A DNA stretch of 30,513 bases from an uncultured Lachnospiraceae bacterium (GCA_910583615.1 CAJTXP010000046.1:1-30513); one strand, 5' to 3'. Shown: positions 20,636 through 29,235, counted from the first letter of the stretch. Made by a program: numbers and translations. The notes: generated from the sequence alone by a model not told the origin.

Positions 20636-22021
20636 TCATCCCTCCACCGGTGTCACCTGCGCACCCTCTTCAAGTCCCATATTGTTATTCAGCACGATCT
20701 GTTCTTCTCCGGTCAATCCGCTTTTAATCTCAATCAACTCCATGGATGCAATTCCGGTCTCCACGTTCCGAACCGCCATAACGCCGTTTTCTACAATATA
20801 GACAAAGCTTCCGTCCCTGCCCACATTAACCGCCTCAATCGGCACTGCAACGGCATTCTCCGCAACCTCGCCCTGAATCTTGACCTTTGCCTCTACTCCA
20901 AGAAAGATATCCGCATCCGGATTGTCAATATGGATCTCGCCTGCCACTACCGATGCTCCCTTGTCATTCTTGGTAGCGGACTTGCTGACTCTGGTAACTG
21001 TGCCTTCATATTCTTTGCCGACAATGGTAACCACTGCTTTCTGCCCTTCATGCACCTTTTCCAGATCACTTTTGCTCAGAGATACTTCCACGCATACATC
21101 TTCATTGCTTTCGATGGTCAGAAGCTCTCCTCCCTCTTCCACAACGCTGCCCTCCACTGCCTTTATATCCGTGACAATGCCTCCAAAATCCGCTTTCAGT
21201 CCTTCCGACACCTGCGATACGGCTTCTTTGACCTTTTCCGCCTTCAGAGCCGCAAGCTCTTTCGTCGCCTCGATCTGTTTCTTACCGTTGGCGGTCAGCA
21301 TGGAATCCTCCGTGGAACTTTTGATTCCTTTCTGCTCCGACAGGTCGCTCTGGAAATCCGCCAGTTCTTCCTCTCTCAACGCCAGTTCATTGGTCGCCTG
21401 GTCGATTTTGTTCTGATATTCCTCCGCATCATTCTCATGGCCATCGTTCACCGCCTCTCTGAGAAAGCAGTTCATGTCTGTAATATACTGTTTTAATGAA
21501 CGGACATTGGCCTTCCAGTCTTCCACCTGCTGCTCCAGAATCTCCACGTCATGGCTGGAACGTCCGTATTCCGCAGCGTCGGCATTGCTCTTTCCAACCG
21601 TGTCCTGATATGTATAATACGCTTCCTCGTTCTGAAGACTGGCCTCTGCTTCCCGGTTCTTTAAATCCTCTCCGTTATAGGCCAGAAGCACTTCGCCTGC
21701 AGACACGGCGTCTCCCATCGTCACTTTACACTCGGCTATCTGCGCGCTTAATGGAGAAAAGTACGTTTTTTTCAATTCCGTTTTGACGGTACCGCTTGTA
21801 TCAACCGTCTGTTCAATGGTTGCTGTCTGTGCCTGGCGCACTGTTACCATGGGAAGCACTTCCGGTGCGAACATTCTGCTTACCATAAACAGTACGATAC
21901 ATACTGCCACAACGCCGATGATGATTTTTTTCCGCCTCTTTTTCTTTTCTGCGGGCGTTAATATCCGTTTTTCTTTATTTCCGGATACTTCATCTTTATT
22001 CTTCTTCCATTTCATTTTCAT
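20636..22021 (-). CDS. MacA/HlyD-like membrane fusion (adaptor) protein
   Basis: 461 residues. A basic N-terminus and one membrane anchor (about 31-50, KIIIGVVAVCIVLFMV) lead into the barrel and lipoyl half TVRQAQTATIEQTVDTSGTV. A long coiled-coil hairpin (about 115-250, rich in E, K, Q and A) is followed by the second lipoyl half and beta-barrel (ADFGGIVTDIKAVEGSVVEEG, then VSLSKSDLEKVHEGQKAVV). The C-terminal membrane-proximal domain contains VPIEAVNVGRDGSFVYIVENG. It links the MacB-like permease to the outside of the cell. The start overlaps the ATPase gene by 26 bases, with AGGGGAC before the ATG. Confidence 0.92.
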   Translation of the reverse strand: MKMKWKKNKDEVSGNKEKRILTPAEKKKRRKKIIIGVVAVCIVLFMVSRMFAPEVLPMVTVRQAQTATIEQTVDTSGTVKTELKKTYFSPLSAQIAECKVTMGDAVSAGEVLLAYNGEDLKNREAEASLQNEEAYYTYQDTVGKSNADAAEYGRSSHDVEILEQQVEDWKANVRSLKQYITDMNCFLREAVNDGHENDAEEYQNKIDQATNELALREEELADFQSDLSEQKGIKSSTEDSMLTANGKKQIEATKELAALKAEKVKEAVSQVSEGLKADFGGIVTDIKAVEGSVVEEGGELLTIESNEDVCVEVSLSKSDLEKVHEGQKAVVTIVGKEYEGTVTRVSKSATKNDKGASVVAGEIHIDNPDADIFLGVEAKVKIQGEVAENAVAVPIEAVNVGRDGSFVYIVENGVMAVRNVETGIASMELIEIKSGLTGEEQIVLNNNMGLEEGAQVTPVEG

Positions 22022-22721
22022 CGTCCCCTGTCTCTCCTTTATTCATAAAATCCGCTTCGATTTTTCCGTCCTTGATTCTGACCACGCGCTTCACCTGTGC
22101 AGCGATCTCATCGTCGTGGGTAATCAATATAACCGTTCTACCGCTCTTATGTAAATCCTTCAATACATTCATAATCTCCTGCGTGGACCTGGAGTCCAGA
22201 TTCCCGGTCGGTTCATCGGCAAGGATAACCGGAGGCTTCGCCGCAATGGCGCGGGCGATCGCCACTCTCTGCTGCTGTCCTCCTGACATCTCACTCGGCT
22301 TATGATCCATCCTGTGAGAAAGTCCGACCATCTCCAGCGATTCTGTTGCCAGAGCTGCGCGTTCTTTCCTCGACACCCCGCGGTAGATCAGCGGAAGCTC
22401 CACGTTCTCCTGCGCCGTAAGATTCGGAATCAGGTTGAATCCCTGAAAAATAAACCCGATCTCCATGTTCCGGATATCTGAAAGTTCATCATCCGTCATA
22501 TTCGATACATCTTTTCCATTCAAAAAGTATCTGCCGGAGGTGGGAACATCCAGACACCCCAGCATATTCATCAGTGTGGATTTGCCGGATCCGGAATGTC
22601 CGATGATTGCCACAAATTCCCCTTTCTGAATCTTCAGGCTTACATGATCCAGCGCCCGCACCTCGTTCTCGCCGGGATTATAAATCTTGCACATATCCTG
22701 TACTTCCACCAGCGTTTCCAA
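21996..22721 (-). CDS. MacB-like ABC transporter ATP-binding protein
   Basis: About 241 residues from the TTG at 22721, preferred because AGGAG lies 11 bases upstream; an in-frame ATG at 22745 has no ribosome site. Walker A GHSGSGKST, Q-loop FIFQGFNL, signature MSGGQQQR, Walker B VILADEPTGNLD and H-loop LITHDDE are all present. The acidic tail (GETGDDENEMEEE) is encoded over the start of the adaptor gene. First gene of the efflux operon, with a promoter and a TATTGT/ACAATA palindrome upstream. It powers the permease encoded at 19424. Confidence 0.93.
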   Translation of the reverse strand: METLVEVQDMCKIYNPGENEVRALDHVSLKIQKGEFVAIIGHSGSGKSTLMNMLGCLDVPTSGRYFLNGKDVSNMTDDELSDIRNMEIGFIFQGFNLIPNLTAQENVELPLIYRGVSRKERAALATESLEMVGLSHRMDHKPSEMSGGQQQRVAIARAIAAKPPVILADEPTGNLDSRSTQEIMNVLKDLHKSGRTVILITHDDEIAAQVKRVVRIKDGKIEADFMNKGETGDDENEMEEE

Positions 22722-22770
22722 GTATTGATCAGCTCCTCTCCTCATAGCACATCTCGCTGTATTAGTCGTC

Positions 22771-22796
22771 TATTGTTCTAGTTCTTTAATACAATA
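22771..22796. promoter_or_regulatory. Candidate operator of the efflux operon
   Basis: TATTGT (22771-22776) and ACAATA (22791-22796) form an inverted repeat with 14 bases between. The right half coincides with the -10 box, so a bound repressor, such as a GntR/YtrA or MarR protein, would block the promoter. No regulator gene is adjacent. Confidence 0.4.
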
Positions 22797-22819
22797 ATAT
22801 AATTTTATTATTTTGTCAA
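22791..22819 (-). promoter_or_regulatory. Promoter of the efflux operon
   Basis: Minus strand: TTGACA (22814-22819), 17 bases, TATTGT (22791-22796), in a very AT-rich stretch about 70 bases before the TTG start. Confidence 0.65.
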
Positions 22820-22902
22820 GATGACCTTAACTAACATATCATATTTTTTCGAAAAAATGTGACACTTTGGAAAATCTTAAGAAAAGTTCAGCGCTTTTTA
22901 AG

Positions 22903-22938
22903 GCAAAAAAAAGAACGCGGGGTTTTATAAAACCCCGC
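22903..22938 (-). terminator. Terminator of the dipeptidase gene
   Basis: GCGGGGTTTTATAAAACCCCGC (22917-22938) is a perfect palindromic hairpin. On the minus strand it is followed by GTTC and eight T (22905-22912). It begins 9 bases after the stop codon. Confidence 0.9.
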
Positions 22939-22947
22939 TGCAAAGAT

Positions 22948-24402
22948 TTATCTTTGTATAATTTTCAGAATATATCTCCACATCCTCTCCACGGAAGAAA
23001 CAGACAGTCTCTCCTCTGTGGTATGGATATCATGCATCTGCGGTCCCATGGAAATGCAGTCCAGATCCGGAATCTTGGAAGCCAGAAGCCCGCATTCCAG
23101 GCCTGCATGGATCGCCTCCACTTTCGGTTCCGTTCCGAACAGTTCCCGGTAGATACGCACGCAGTCGTCCCGGAACGGGGAATCCCTGCGATACTCCCAT
23201 GCAGGATAGTCTCCATTCACAGTCATCGATCCGCCTTCCTGATAGACAGACTGGCGAATCTGCTCCACCAGCGCTTCCTTCTCGGACAAAACAGAACTTC
23301 TGACTGAATAACGGAGTACGAGTTTTTCCTCATCCGTCTTTACAACTCCCAGATTCAGGGAAGTCTGCACCAGTCCTTCAATATCTCTGCTCATACAGAT
23401 CACGCCGTTTGGAAGAGAAGTAAGAAGCGCCATGGCATGTTCATAAGAACTTTCTGAAAATACGTCTACTTCCGTCCGGTCCCTGAACTGCAGTTGAACC
23501 GACAGGTCCGGGTCTGCCGCGCCGTATTCCTGCTTCAGACGCTCACCGCACGCCGCACAGCACTGCACGGCTTTCTGACGGGCCGCTTCCGACAATTCCT
23601 CCGGAAACAGAAGGTCTGCATGGCATTCTCTTGGGATTGCATTGTCTTTTTGTCCGCCGTTTATGGAAATAAGCGCACATTCCGTTTCTTTTACCAGATC
23701 CGCCAGAACAGCTGCCAGAAGCCTGTTGGCATTTCCTCTTCCCCGGTTAATCTCCGCACCGGAATGTCCGCCCAGAAGCCCTTCCACAGTCAGAACGGCA
23801 TGAATCCCGCTCTTCTTTTTGTGTTCCGCCAAAAGGCTGATTCCCACGCTGCATCCGCCCGCGCATCCCGCCAGAAGGATTCCCTCTTCTTCCGAATCCA
23901 TATTCAAAACCGTATGCCCCTTCAGCATGGATACGTCAAGCGCTGCAGCTCCATCCATTCCGACTTCTTCACTGGTTGTAAATACCGCCTCCAGCCTTGG
24001 GTGCGGAAGACTTTCGTCTGACAGGGCGGCAAGCGCATATGCAATCGCAATCCCGTCATCTCCTCCAAGCGTAGTCCCGTCTGCACATACATAGTCTCCG
24101 TCTACCACAAGCCGTAATCCGTCCTTTTCAAAGTCAATGTCACAGTCCGGCTTCTTCTCACACACCATATCCAGATGTCCCTGAAGGATCAGCGGTTCCC
24201 GATCCTCATATCCCGCGCTGGCTTCCTTCACGATCACCACATTCCATGCCTCATCCTGCCAGACCTCCAGTCCATGCTCTCTGGCAAATGCAACACAGTA
24301 ATCGCTGACTGCCTTTTCATTTCCTGAACCATGCGGAATTTTGCAGATATCCTCAAAATATTTCCACACGCTTTTCGGTTCCAGATTGCTCAATATGCCC
24401 AT
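22948..24402 (-). CDS. pepD: Aminoacyl-histidine dipeptidase (PepD, M20C family)
   Basis: 484 residues, the usual length for PepD-type metallopeptidases that cleave X-His and other dipeptides in the cytosol. Two-zinc motifs are visible: LQGHLDMVCEK (His and Asp), CADGTTLGGDDGIAIAYALA (bridging Asp), FTTSEEVGMDGA (catalytic Glu-Glu) and NMDSEEEG. The lid domain holds LLGGHSGAEINRGRGNANRL, and the last ligand region is LDCISMGPQMHDIHTTEERL. The ATG at 24402 is used because AAGGAG is 9 bases upstream; an upstream TTG (24435) lacks one. It has its own promoter and strong terminator. Confidence 0.93.
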   Translation of the reverse strand: MGILSNLEPKSVWKYFEDICKIPHGSGNEKAVSDYCVAFAREHGLEVWQDEAWNVVIVKEASAGYEDREPLILQGHLDMVCEKKPDCDIDFEKDGLRLVVDGDYVCADGTTLGGDDGIAIAYALAALSDESLPHPRLEAVFTTSEEVGMDGAAALDVSMLKGHTVLNMDSEEEGILLAGCAGGCSVGISLLAEHKKKSGIHAVLTVEGLLGGHSGAEINRGRGNANRLLAAVLADLVKETECALISINGGQKDNAIPRECHADLLFPEELSEAARQKAVQCCAACGERLKQEYGAADPDLSVQLQFRDRTEVDVFSESSYEHAMALLTSLPNGVICMSRDIEGLVQTSLNLGVVKTDEEKLVLRYSVRSSVLSEKEALVEQIRQSVYQEGGSMTVNGDYPAWEYRRDSPFRDDCVRIYRELFGTEPKVEAIHAGLECGLLASKIPDLDCISMGPQMHDIHTTEERLSVSSVERMWRYILKIIQR

Positions 24403-24528
24403 TTCTGCATTCTCCTTCTGCTCCTCGGCCTGCAAAACCCGCCGCCGGTCCTGTTTCTTCCAGACGGAAATTCCATATCCCGTTTTCTGAAATCAACCTG
24501 CCCTGCGGGTCTGCGCCTTTTATGGGAT

Positions 24529-24557
24529 ATCATACCACATCCTGTGAGAAATTGCAA
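24529..24557 (-). promoter_or_regulatory. pepD promoter
   Basis: Minus strand: TTGCAA (24552-24557), 17 bases, TATGAT (24529-24534). The -10 is 126 bases upstream of the ATG, so the message has a leader of about 120 bases; no riboswitch motif was recognised in it. Confidence 0.6.
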
Positions 24558-24571
24558 AATTCCGGAATCAA

Positions 24572-25246
24572 TCATCCTTCCGCAACCGGATTCTGTTCTC
24601 CCATCAGTTCCCTCAGTTTTTTATACGCCTCGCTGACGCCGCCCACTTCGTCAATGATTCCTTCCTGCACTGCCTGGGGACCCACCAGGACGCTTCCCAC
24701 ATCCTTGGTCAGTTCTCCGGTTTCCAGCATCAGTCTCATCAGCCGTTCCTTGTGGATCCGGCTGTGCTCCACGATAAATCCGCTGATCCGGTCCTGGATC
24801 TTCTGAAAATAGTCAAAAGTCTGTGCCACTCCGATAATCAGGCCTGTCATCCGTACCGGATGGATCATCATGGTCCCTGTAGGTACAATAAAAGAATAAT
24901 CCGTTGATACAGCCAGCGGAACTCCGATCGAATGGCTTCCGCCCAGCACCAGAGACACGGACGGCTTGCTGATGGATGCGATCATTTCCGCAATCGCCAG
25001 CCCGCTCTCCACATCGCCCCCTACCGTATTGATCATAACCAGAAGGCCATGGATATCCTCATTTTCCTCCACTGCCGCCAGCATGGGCAGCACGTGCTCA
25101 TATTTTGTCGTCTTGCTGTTGGCTGCCAGACACTCATGTCCTTCTACTTCTCCAATGATTGTCAGAAGCTGAATATGTGATTTTTCCTTATCCTGCAGCT
25201 CCTCCGGCTGTCCGTATTTCTCAAGTTCATCCTGATTTTCCGCCAT
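24572..25246 (-). CDS. ClpP-family serine protease, TepA/YmfB-like
   Basis: 224 residues with a ClpP/crotonase fold: GLLVMINTVGGDVESGLAIAEMI (oxyanion GG at 76-77), LVLGGSHSIGVPLA (nucleophile Ser106), TGTMMIHPV (His129) and GPQAVQEGIIDEVGG near the end. Closest in layout to TepA, the translocation-enhancing ClpP-like protein of Bacillus, often found beside DNA translocase genes. ClpP signatures around the serine are altered (SHS rather than AAS). GGCGG precedes the ATG by 8 bases. Substrate is unknown; cytosolic. Confidence 0.88.
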   Translation of the reverse strand: MAENQDELEKYGQPEELQDKEKSHIQLLTIIGEVEGHECLAANSKTTKYEHVLPMLAAVEENEDIHGLLVMINTVGGDVESGLAIAEMIASISKPSVSLVLGGSHSIGVPLAVSTDYSFIVPTGTMMIHPVRMTGLIIGVAQTFDYFQKIQDRISGFIVEHSRIHKERLMRLMLETGELTKDVGSVLVGPQAVQEGIIDEVGGVSEAYKKLRELMGEQNPVAEG

Positions 25247-25301
25247 AAAAATTTCCGCCTTTCCGCCATACGAATTTAAAAGTTGGTTTTGAACAGTTCC
25301 T

Positions 25302-25341
25302 TAGAGCTCGTTTGAAAACTGCTTTCTCCAGACACGCTCTA
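25302..25341. repeat. Short inverted repeat upstream of the TepA-like gene
   Basis: TAGAGC (25302-25307) and GCTCTA (25336-25341) flank 28 bases. The intervening CTCGTTTGAAAACTGCTTTC looks like a sequence seen repeatedly between genes in related genomes, but that is memory, not a search. The 163-base gap holds no supported gene. Confidence 0.3.
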
Positions 25342-25409
25342 GTATGACAGAAAATACGGGATTTTATACCATCCGCCCGTGATTGCCCAGGCAAAAAAGT
25401 CCGTCGCAT

Positions 25410-26456
25410 TCACCCAACGCTCATAATTTTTACATAGTCTTCCGTCTTGTCTCTCATGATACGCAGTCCATGCTCCAGGTCAGACAAAGGCAGACGATGG
25501 GTAATCAGCTCTGACGGAACGATCTTTTCTGCTTCCAGCCTTTTCAGTACATAATGCCAGTCATCTTCCGGACTGTGCAGAAATGAGGAATTCCATGTAC
25601 CTTCCACGGTCAGTTGATTTCTCAGGATCTTCCAGTATACGTTCCTGGAAAGTCTCATATCCGAAAACGGATTTCCAACCGCCAGAACGGTTCCCAATGG
25701 AGCCGTATTCTCTACTGCCAGTGCACAGGTCTCATTTCTGCCTGTACATTCAAAAAACACATCGGCGCCCATACCGCCTGTATGCTCCATGATCCATTCT
25801 GAGGCATCCTGCTTCCGGCTGTCACAGTAAACGTTTTCCGACAGTCCCAGTCTGAGCACCATCTCTTTTTGGAAATCCTTGTTTCCGATGAGCAGAAGAT
25901 TCTCTATTCCGGCTTCCAGAAGAAACATGACAAGAAAAAGCCCGATCGTTCCCAGACCGCAGACCGCCACCTGATCCGACGCAGACGGGCAGGCCCTCCT
26001 CATGGCATGAACCGCCACTGCCATAGGTTCCAGCATGGCAGCTTCCTCAAAAGTCACTGTCTCAGGCAGAGGAAGCAGATTCCAGACGGGTACTGCCACA
26101 TACTCCGCAAAAGCCCCGTCTCTTCTGGAACCGATGTAATCGTAATCTCTGCACATCTCATAGTGTTTTTCCCGGCACGGCATGCATCTGCCGCACGGGA
26201 TCAGAGGAAACACACCCACTCTCTGTCCCGGCCGGACTGTATTCACACCCGTTCCAGTCTCCGTCACGACGCCGGAAAATTCATGTCCCGGAATCAACGG
26301 ATGCCGGTGGGCGCCGGTCTCAAAGATCCGCGGCAGATCCGAGCCGCAGATACCTGCTGCCATAACCCGGACAAGCACTTCCTGATCTTCCGGCACCGGC
26401 GTCTTTACTGACGCAAAGCGCAGATCATCCGCACTGTGTAAAACCCATGCCTTCAT
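25410..26456 (-). CDS. Zinc-dependent medium-chain dehydrogenase, TarJ/polyol-phosphate dehydrogenase-like
   Basis: 348 residues of the MDR superfamily. Catalytic zinc ligands are Cys37 (GICGSD), His58 and Glu59 (GHEF); structural zinc cysteines are 88, 91, 94 and 102 (PCGRCMPCREKHYEMC). The Rossmann motif is VCGLGTIGLF. The sequence resembles galactitol-1-phosphate and ribitol-5-phosphate dehydrogenases. Directly upstream, and overlapping by 32 bases, is an IspD/TarI-like cytidylyltransferase, the same pairing as TarI-TarJ of wall-polymer synthesis, where TarJ reduces ribulose 5-phosphate to ribitol 5-phosphate. AAGGAAAGAAAGG precedes the ATG. A different polyol phosphate is possible. Last gene of the cell-surface operon. 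Confidence 0.82.
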   Translation of the reverse strand: MKAWVLHSADDLRFASVKTPVPEDQEVLVRVMAAGICGSDLPRIFETGAHRHPLIPGHEFSGVVTETGTGVNTVRPGQRVGVFPLIPCGRCMPCREKHYEMCRDYDYIGSRRDGAFAEYVAVPVWNLLPLPETVTFEEAAMLEPMAVAVHAMRRACPSASDQVAVCGLGTIGLFLVMFLLEAGIENLLLIGNKDFQKEMVLRLGLSENVYCDSRKQDASEWIMEHTGGMGADVFFECTGRNETCALAVENTAPLGTVLAVGNPFSDMRLSRNVYWKILRNQLTVEGTWNSSFLHSPEDDWHYVLKRLEAEKIVPSELITHRLPLSDLEHGLRIMRDKTEDYVKIMSVG

Positions 26457-27225
26457 CTGACCTTTCTTTCCTTTCTCTTTCTTTCTGCCGTTCTCCTTTT
26501 TTCTCTCCCCGCTGATTTTCTTCTTTCTCCGCCATCCTGCAAAACCGCTCCAGATCCGCTCTGGTCGTTATTTTAAAATTACCTTCATCCCCAGGGATCA
26601 TGGCAATATCCATTCCCGCCATCACCGCAGGCTCTGTAGAACCGTTGATCTTCAGAATTGCTTCCGGAAGCAGCTGACGGTTCGCCTCGTAATAAGGTCC
26701 CAGCAAAAAGACTTCCGGCGCCTGTCCGGCATATATGGTTCTTCGATCCAGAAGGGAGTCCACCCTCCGGCCGGTTTTGCTGAAATACACCGTATCCTTC
26801 ATGGGAAGAACCGGCATGGCGCCTCCTCTGCCTGCTGCGGCCTTCAGGCAGCCGGCAATCTGCTCCAAAGACAGCAGGGGTCTGGCCGCATCATGAATCA
26901 GAACATAATCAGTGTCTTTGGCATAGGCTTTGATATCCTTTAATCCGTGCCAGATGGAAAGCTGCCTGTTCTTCCCCGGAGACGAATATCCCCTGAACTT
27001 TTCATTCCAGAGCCGGTGATCCTCAAGCAGCCCGGCGCACCGGTCAATCTCCTCCTGCCATTTTGCATCCGCCACAATCTGCACCGCATCAATCTGCCTG
27101 TGCCGTGCAAATGTCTGCATGCAGTAAAAAATCACAGGTTTGCCTCCGGCTTCCCTGTACTGCTTGGGGATACTGCCTCCAAGCCTTGTACCCGTACCGC
27201 CAGATAACAGCAGTGCGATGTTCAT
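26425..27225 (-). CDS. IspD/TarI-family cytidylyltransferase (probable ribitol-5-phosphate cytidylyltransferase)
   Basis: 266 residues. LLLSGGTGTRLGGSIPKQY near the N-terminus binds CTP, VLIHDAARPLL carries the metal-binding Asp, and LDRRTIYAGQAPEVF and GSTEPAVMAGMDI follow, all typical of the IspD group. Partner choice favours TarI over IspD: it overlaps the TarJ-like dehydrogenase and lies with a ribulose-phosphate epimerase, rather than with isoprenoid genes. It would join CTP and an alditol 5-phosphate to give CDP-alditol. The last 35 residues (KEENQRGEKKGERQKERERK and on) are a charged, low-complexity tail that runs over the start of the next gene. AAGGGGGAAGG precedes the ATG. Confidence 0.85.
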   Translation of the reverse strand: MNIALLLSGGTGTRLGGSIPKQYREAGGKPVIFYCMQTFARHRQIDAVQIVADAKWQEEIDRCAGLLEDHRLWNEKFRGYSSPGKNRQLSIWHGLKDIKAYAKDTDYVLIHDAARPLLSLEQIAGCLKAAAGRGGAMPVLPMKDTVYFSKTGRRVDSLLDRRTIYAGQAPEVFLLGPYYEANRQLLPEAILKINGSTEPAVMAGMDIAMIPGDEGNFKITTRADLERFCRMAEKEENQRGEKKGERQKERERKERSDEGMGFTQCG

Positions 27226-27255
27226 GATACCTTCCCCCTTTCAGCTGACGTTTCC

Positions 27256-28428
27256 TTACGATCCGGATTCGTGTTCTTCCGGCTCTTCGACTCTATTCTG
27301 CGCTTCCTTTTCTTCCGGTTCTTCGTCTCCAGCCTGCGCTTCCTTTTCTTCCGGTTCTTCCATCATCCCTTTGTTTCCATTTTCTTCGAATGCTTCCTGA
27401 TCTGAAACACCATCTTCTGTATCTTCGAACGGTTGATTTTCTCCGTTTTCATTCACTTCAGAACGATTTTGATCTCCGGTATTTTCTTCTCCTGCTTCCC
27501 TACTGTCAGACTCAGCCTGACTGTCCTCTGCTTCCGGATTGGATGCTTCAGACGGTTTTTGTTCCTTCCGATCTGCATCCTCCTCTGATGCAGGATTTCC
27601 GCCCGGTCCTTCCTGATTTTCAGGCAGCTTCCCGGCTCCCTGATTTTCGTTCAGCCTCGGCGCTTCGGCATTTTGCTCATCCGGCAATACGCCGTCTTCT
27701 TTCTGATCCGTTTTTTCCTCCTGATTTACAGGTGCTGTTTCTTTCTTTGTAACGCTCCACGTAACTGTTACTTTCGGAACCGCATCCTTTACCTCCGACC
27801 AGTCTCCGTTTTCATTCACTGCTCCTGTAAGCCAGAACCGGTAACTGCATTCTTCTCCATTCTCTTCGGATCTTCCTTTCAGGACCGCATGAAGAGAAGC
27901 GCCTTCTTCACCGTCTATGAGCGCCGTATGCTCCCCGTCTGTCAAAGCCAGATAGAGACTGGCGCCTGTATCCTCTGTAAAATCCCTGTCGTCTGTCAAG
28001 GTAATTCCACCCATGGAATCCGAAGATATTCCGGCTGTCAGCACGATGTCCACATCCGCCGTTCCCCGGTTGGAGATCACAAGCGCGTCGCTGGAACTTC
28101 TGTAATCCTCTTCGCATTCCCCGTCAGAACGCCGGAAAAAAAGCGTCGCTCCTTCTTCAAATGTACAGTTTCCGTATGCGGCGGCATTCGTCCTGCTGAT
28201 CAGCTTCTGCGGATCCATAATGAAATCAAATACATGCTCTGTATCCGCAGGGAGAACCGTCTGATATACCTCCCCGCCATTCCCGCCTTCTGCCTCGGTC
28301 CCGGTCTCCACAGGCGCTGCTTCAGCGGCGAACACCGTTTTCCATGTGCTGTCCGCTGTAAATACCAATGTAAAAAGCAGGAAGCCTGCCAGTCCTGACA
28401 CCATACCGTTTCTTATCCTTTTTTTCAA
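27256..28428 (-). CDS. Secreted protein with an acidic repetitive tail, function unknown
   Basis: 390 residues. The TTG start at 28428 has GGAGG 7 bases upstream. Residues 1-35 are a signal peptide (basic KKRIRNG, hydrophobic LAGFLLFTLVF, cleavage probably after VFAAEA). Residues about 60-235 look like a beta-rich domain (HVFDFIMDPQKLISRT, EEGATLFFRRSDG, ITLTDDRDFTEDTGASLYLALT). The rest is a Glu/Asn/Gln-rich disordered tail ending in repeats EEPEEKEAQAGD, EEPEEKEAQNRV, EEPEEHESGS. There is no LPxTG motif or C-terminal anchor. It lies inside a cell-surface polymer operon, between the epimerase and the cytidylyltransferase. I do not recognise the family. Confidence 0.8.
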   Translation of the reverse strand: MKKRIRNGMVSGLAGFLLFTLVFTADSTWKTVFAAEAAPVETGTEAEGGNGGEVYQTVLPADTEHVFDFIMDPQKLISRTNAAAYGNCTFEEGATLFFRRSDGECEEDYRSSSDALVISNRGTADVDIVLTAGISSDSMGGITLTDDRDFTEDTGASLYLALTDGEHTALIDGEEGASLHAVLKGRSEENGEECSYRFWLTGAVNENGDWSEVKDAVPKVTVTWSVTKKETAPVNQEEKTDQKEDGVLPDEQNAEAPRLNENQGAGKLPENQEGPGGNPASEEDADRKEQKPSEASNPEAEDSQAESDSREAGEENTGDQNRSEVNENGENQPFEDTEDGVSDQEAFEENGNKGMMEEPEEKEAQAGDEEPEEKEAQNRVEEPEEHESGS

Positions 28429-28449
28429 TTCGAACCCTCCCGTCCTGAT

Positions 28450-29112
28450 CTAAAATTTCAGCTGTCTGATATCCTGCAGCAGTTCCCCGTAGGATCTGTT
28501 CTGTCCGAATAACAGAGTTGTACCCAGCACAAAGCCCCGAACTCCTTTGGGCGCATATTCCAGAATTTTGTCTGCGCCGCATGCTCCGTCCCAGTAGATC
28601 TCAAAATCCATATCTTCTTTCATGGACAACAGTTTCGTGATTTTCTTTCCCACATAAGGCAGATACATCTGACCGGCATTCCCCGGATTTACAGACATGA
28701 CCAGAACCTTTTTCACGATGCGCAGCATCTCCATGACCGTCTCCACCGAAGTCCCCGGATTGATGGCGATTCCCGGTACCATCCCCGCCTGAATGATGCT
28801 CAGAAGCGTGGTGGACGGGTGATATTCCGCTTCCGGATGAATATAAACCGTATCTCCCTTCCGCAGATGCCTCAGAAACAGATCGATCCGGTTATTCGGA
28901 TGTTCAATCATCAGATGTACATCCAGAGGCTTTTCTGTCGCCCCCGCTATGTAACGCATATCATTTAAGGACATGGCAAAATTGGGTACATACCGCCCGT
29001 CCATAATATCGATGTGGAACGAATCAATGCCTCCCGCATCCAGTTCTCTTACTTCCTTCTCCAGATTGCCGTAGTTGGCGCACATCATGGAGGCCATCAG
29101 ATCAAACCGCAT
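28450..29112 (-). CDS. Ribulose-phosphate 3-epimerase family protein
   Basis: 220 residues, a TIM barrel. Metal and catalytic residues of the family are present: His33 and Asp35 in FHIDIMDGRYVPNF, His66 in DVHLMIEHP, and the Asp of IYWDGACG, where ordinary Rpe reads VDGG. The phosphate loop is near GFVLGTTLLFG. It should interconvert ribulose- and xylulose-5-phosphate or act on a related sugar phosphate. In this operon it could supply ribulose 5-phosphate to the TarJ-like dehydrogenase. AAGGAG precedes the ATG. The altered WDGACG and FGQNRS regions mark it as a paralogue, probably dedicated to this pathway. A terminator-like hairpin stands directly upstream. Confidence 0.85.
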   Translation of the reverse strand: MRFDLMASMMCANYGNLEKEVRELDAGGIDSFHIDIMDGRYVPNFAMSLNDMRYIAGATEKPLDVHLMIEHPNNRIDLFLRHLRKGDTVYIHPEAEYHPSTTLLSIIQAGMVPGIAINPGTSVETVMEMLRIVKKVLVMSVNPGNAGQMYLPYVGKKITKLLSMKEDMDFEIYWDGACGADKILEYAPKGVRGFVLGTTLLFGQNRSYGELLQDIRQLKF

Positions 29113-29130
29113 AGACGTACTCCTTTTTCA

Positions 29131-29190
29131 TAAAATATAAAAATCCTGATATAAGTATCGAATGGTTATCTTTCATACTTATATCAGGAT
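29131..29190 (-). terminator. Terminator or attenuator between the DUF4422 and epimerase genes
   Basis: ATCCTGATATAAGTAT (29143-29158) and ATACTTATATCAGGAT (29175-29190) are perfect 16-base arms around 16 bases. On the minus strand a TTTTTATATTTTAT tract follows. It lies only 19 bases before the epimerase start, so it either attenuates read-through or overlaps a promoter for the genes downstream. Confidence 0.75.
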
Positions 29191-29235
29191 CTGAAATTCT
29201 TCCAGCTGTACAGATGGAAATTTTTTGCATGTTGG

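Noticed and set aside
19892..21496. 534-codon open frame on the plus strand
   Set aside because: Antisense to the efflux permease and adaptor genes; no ribosome site; His/Arg-rich composition typical of a shadow frame.
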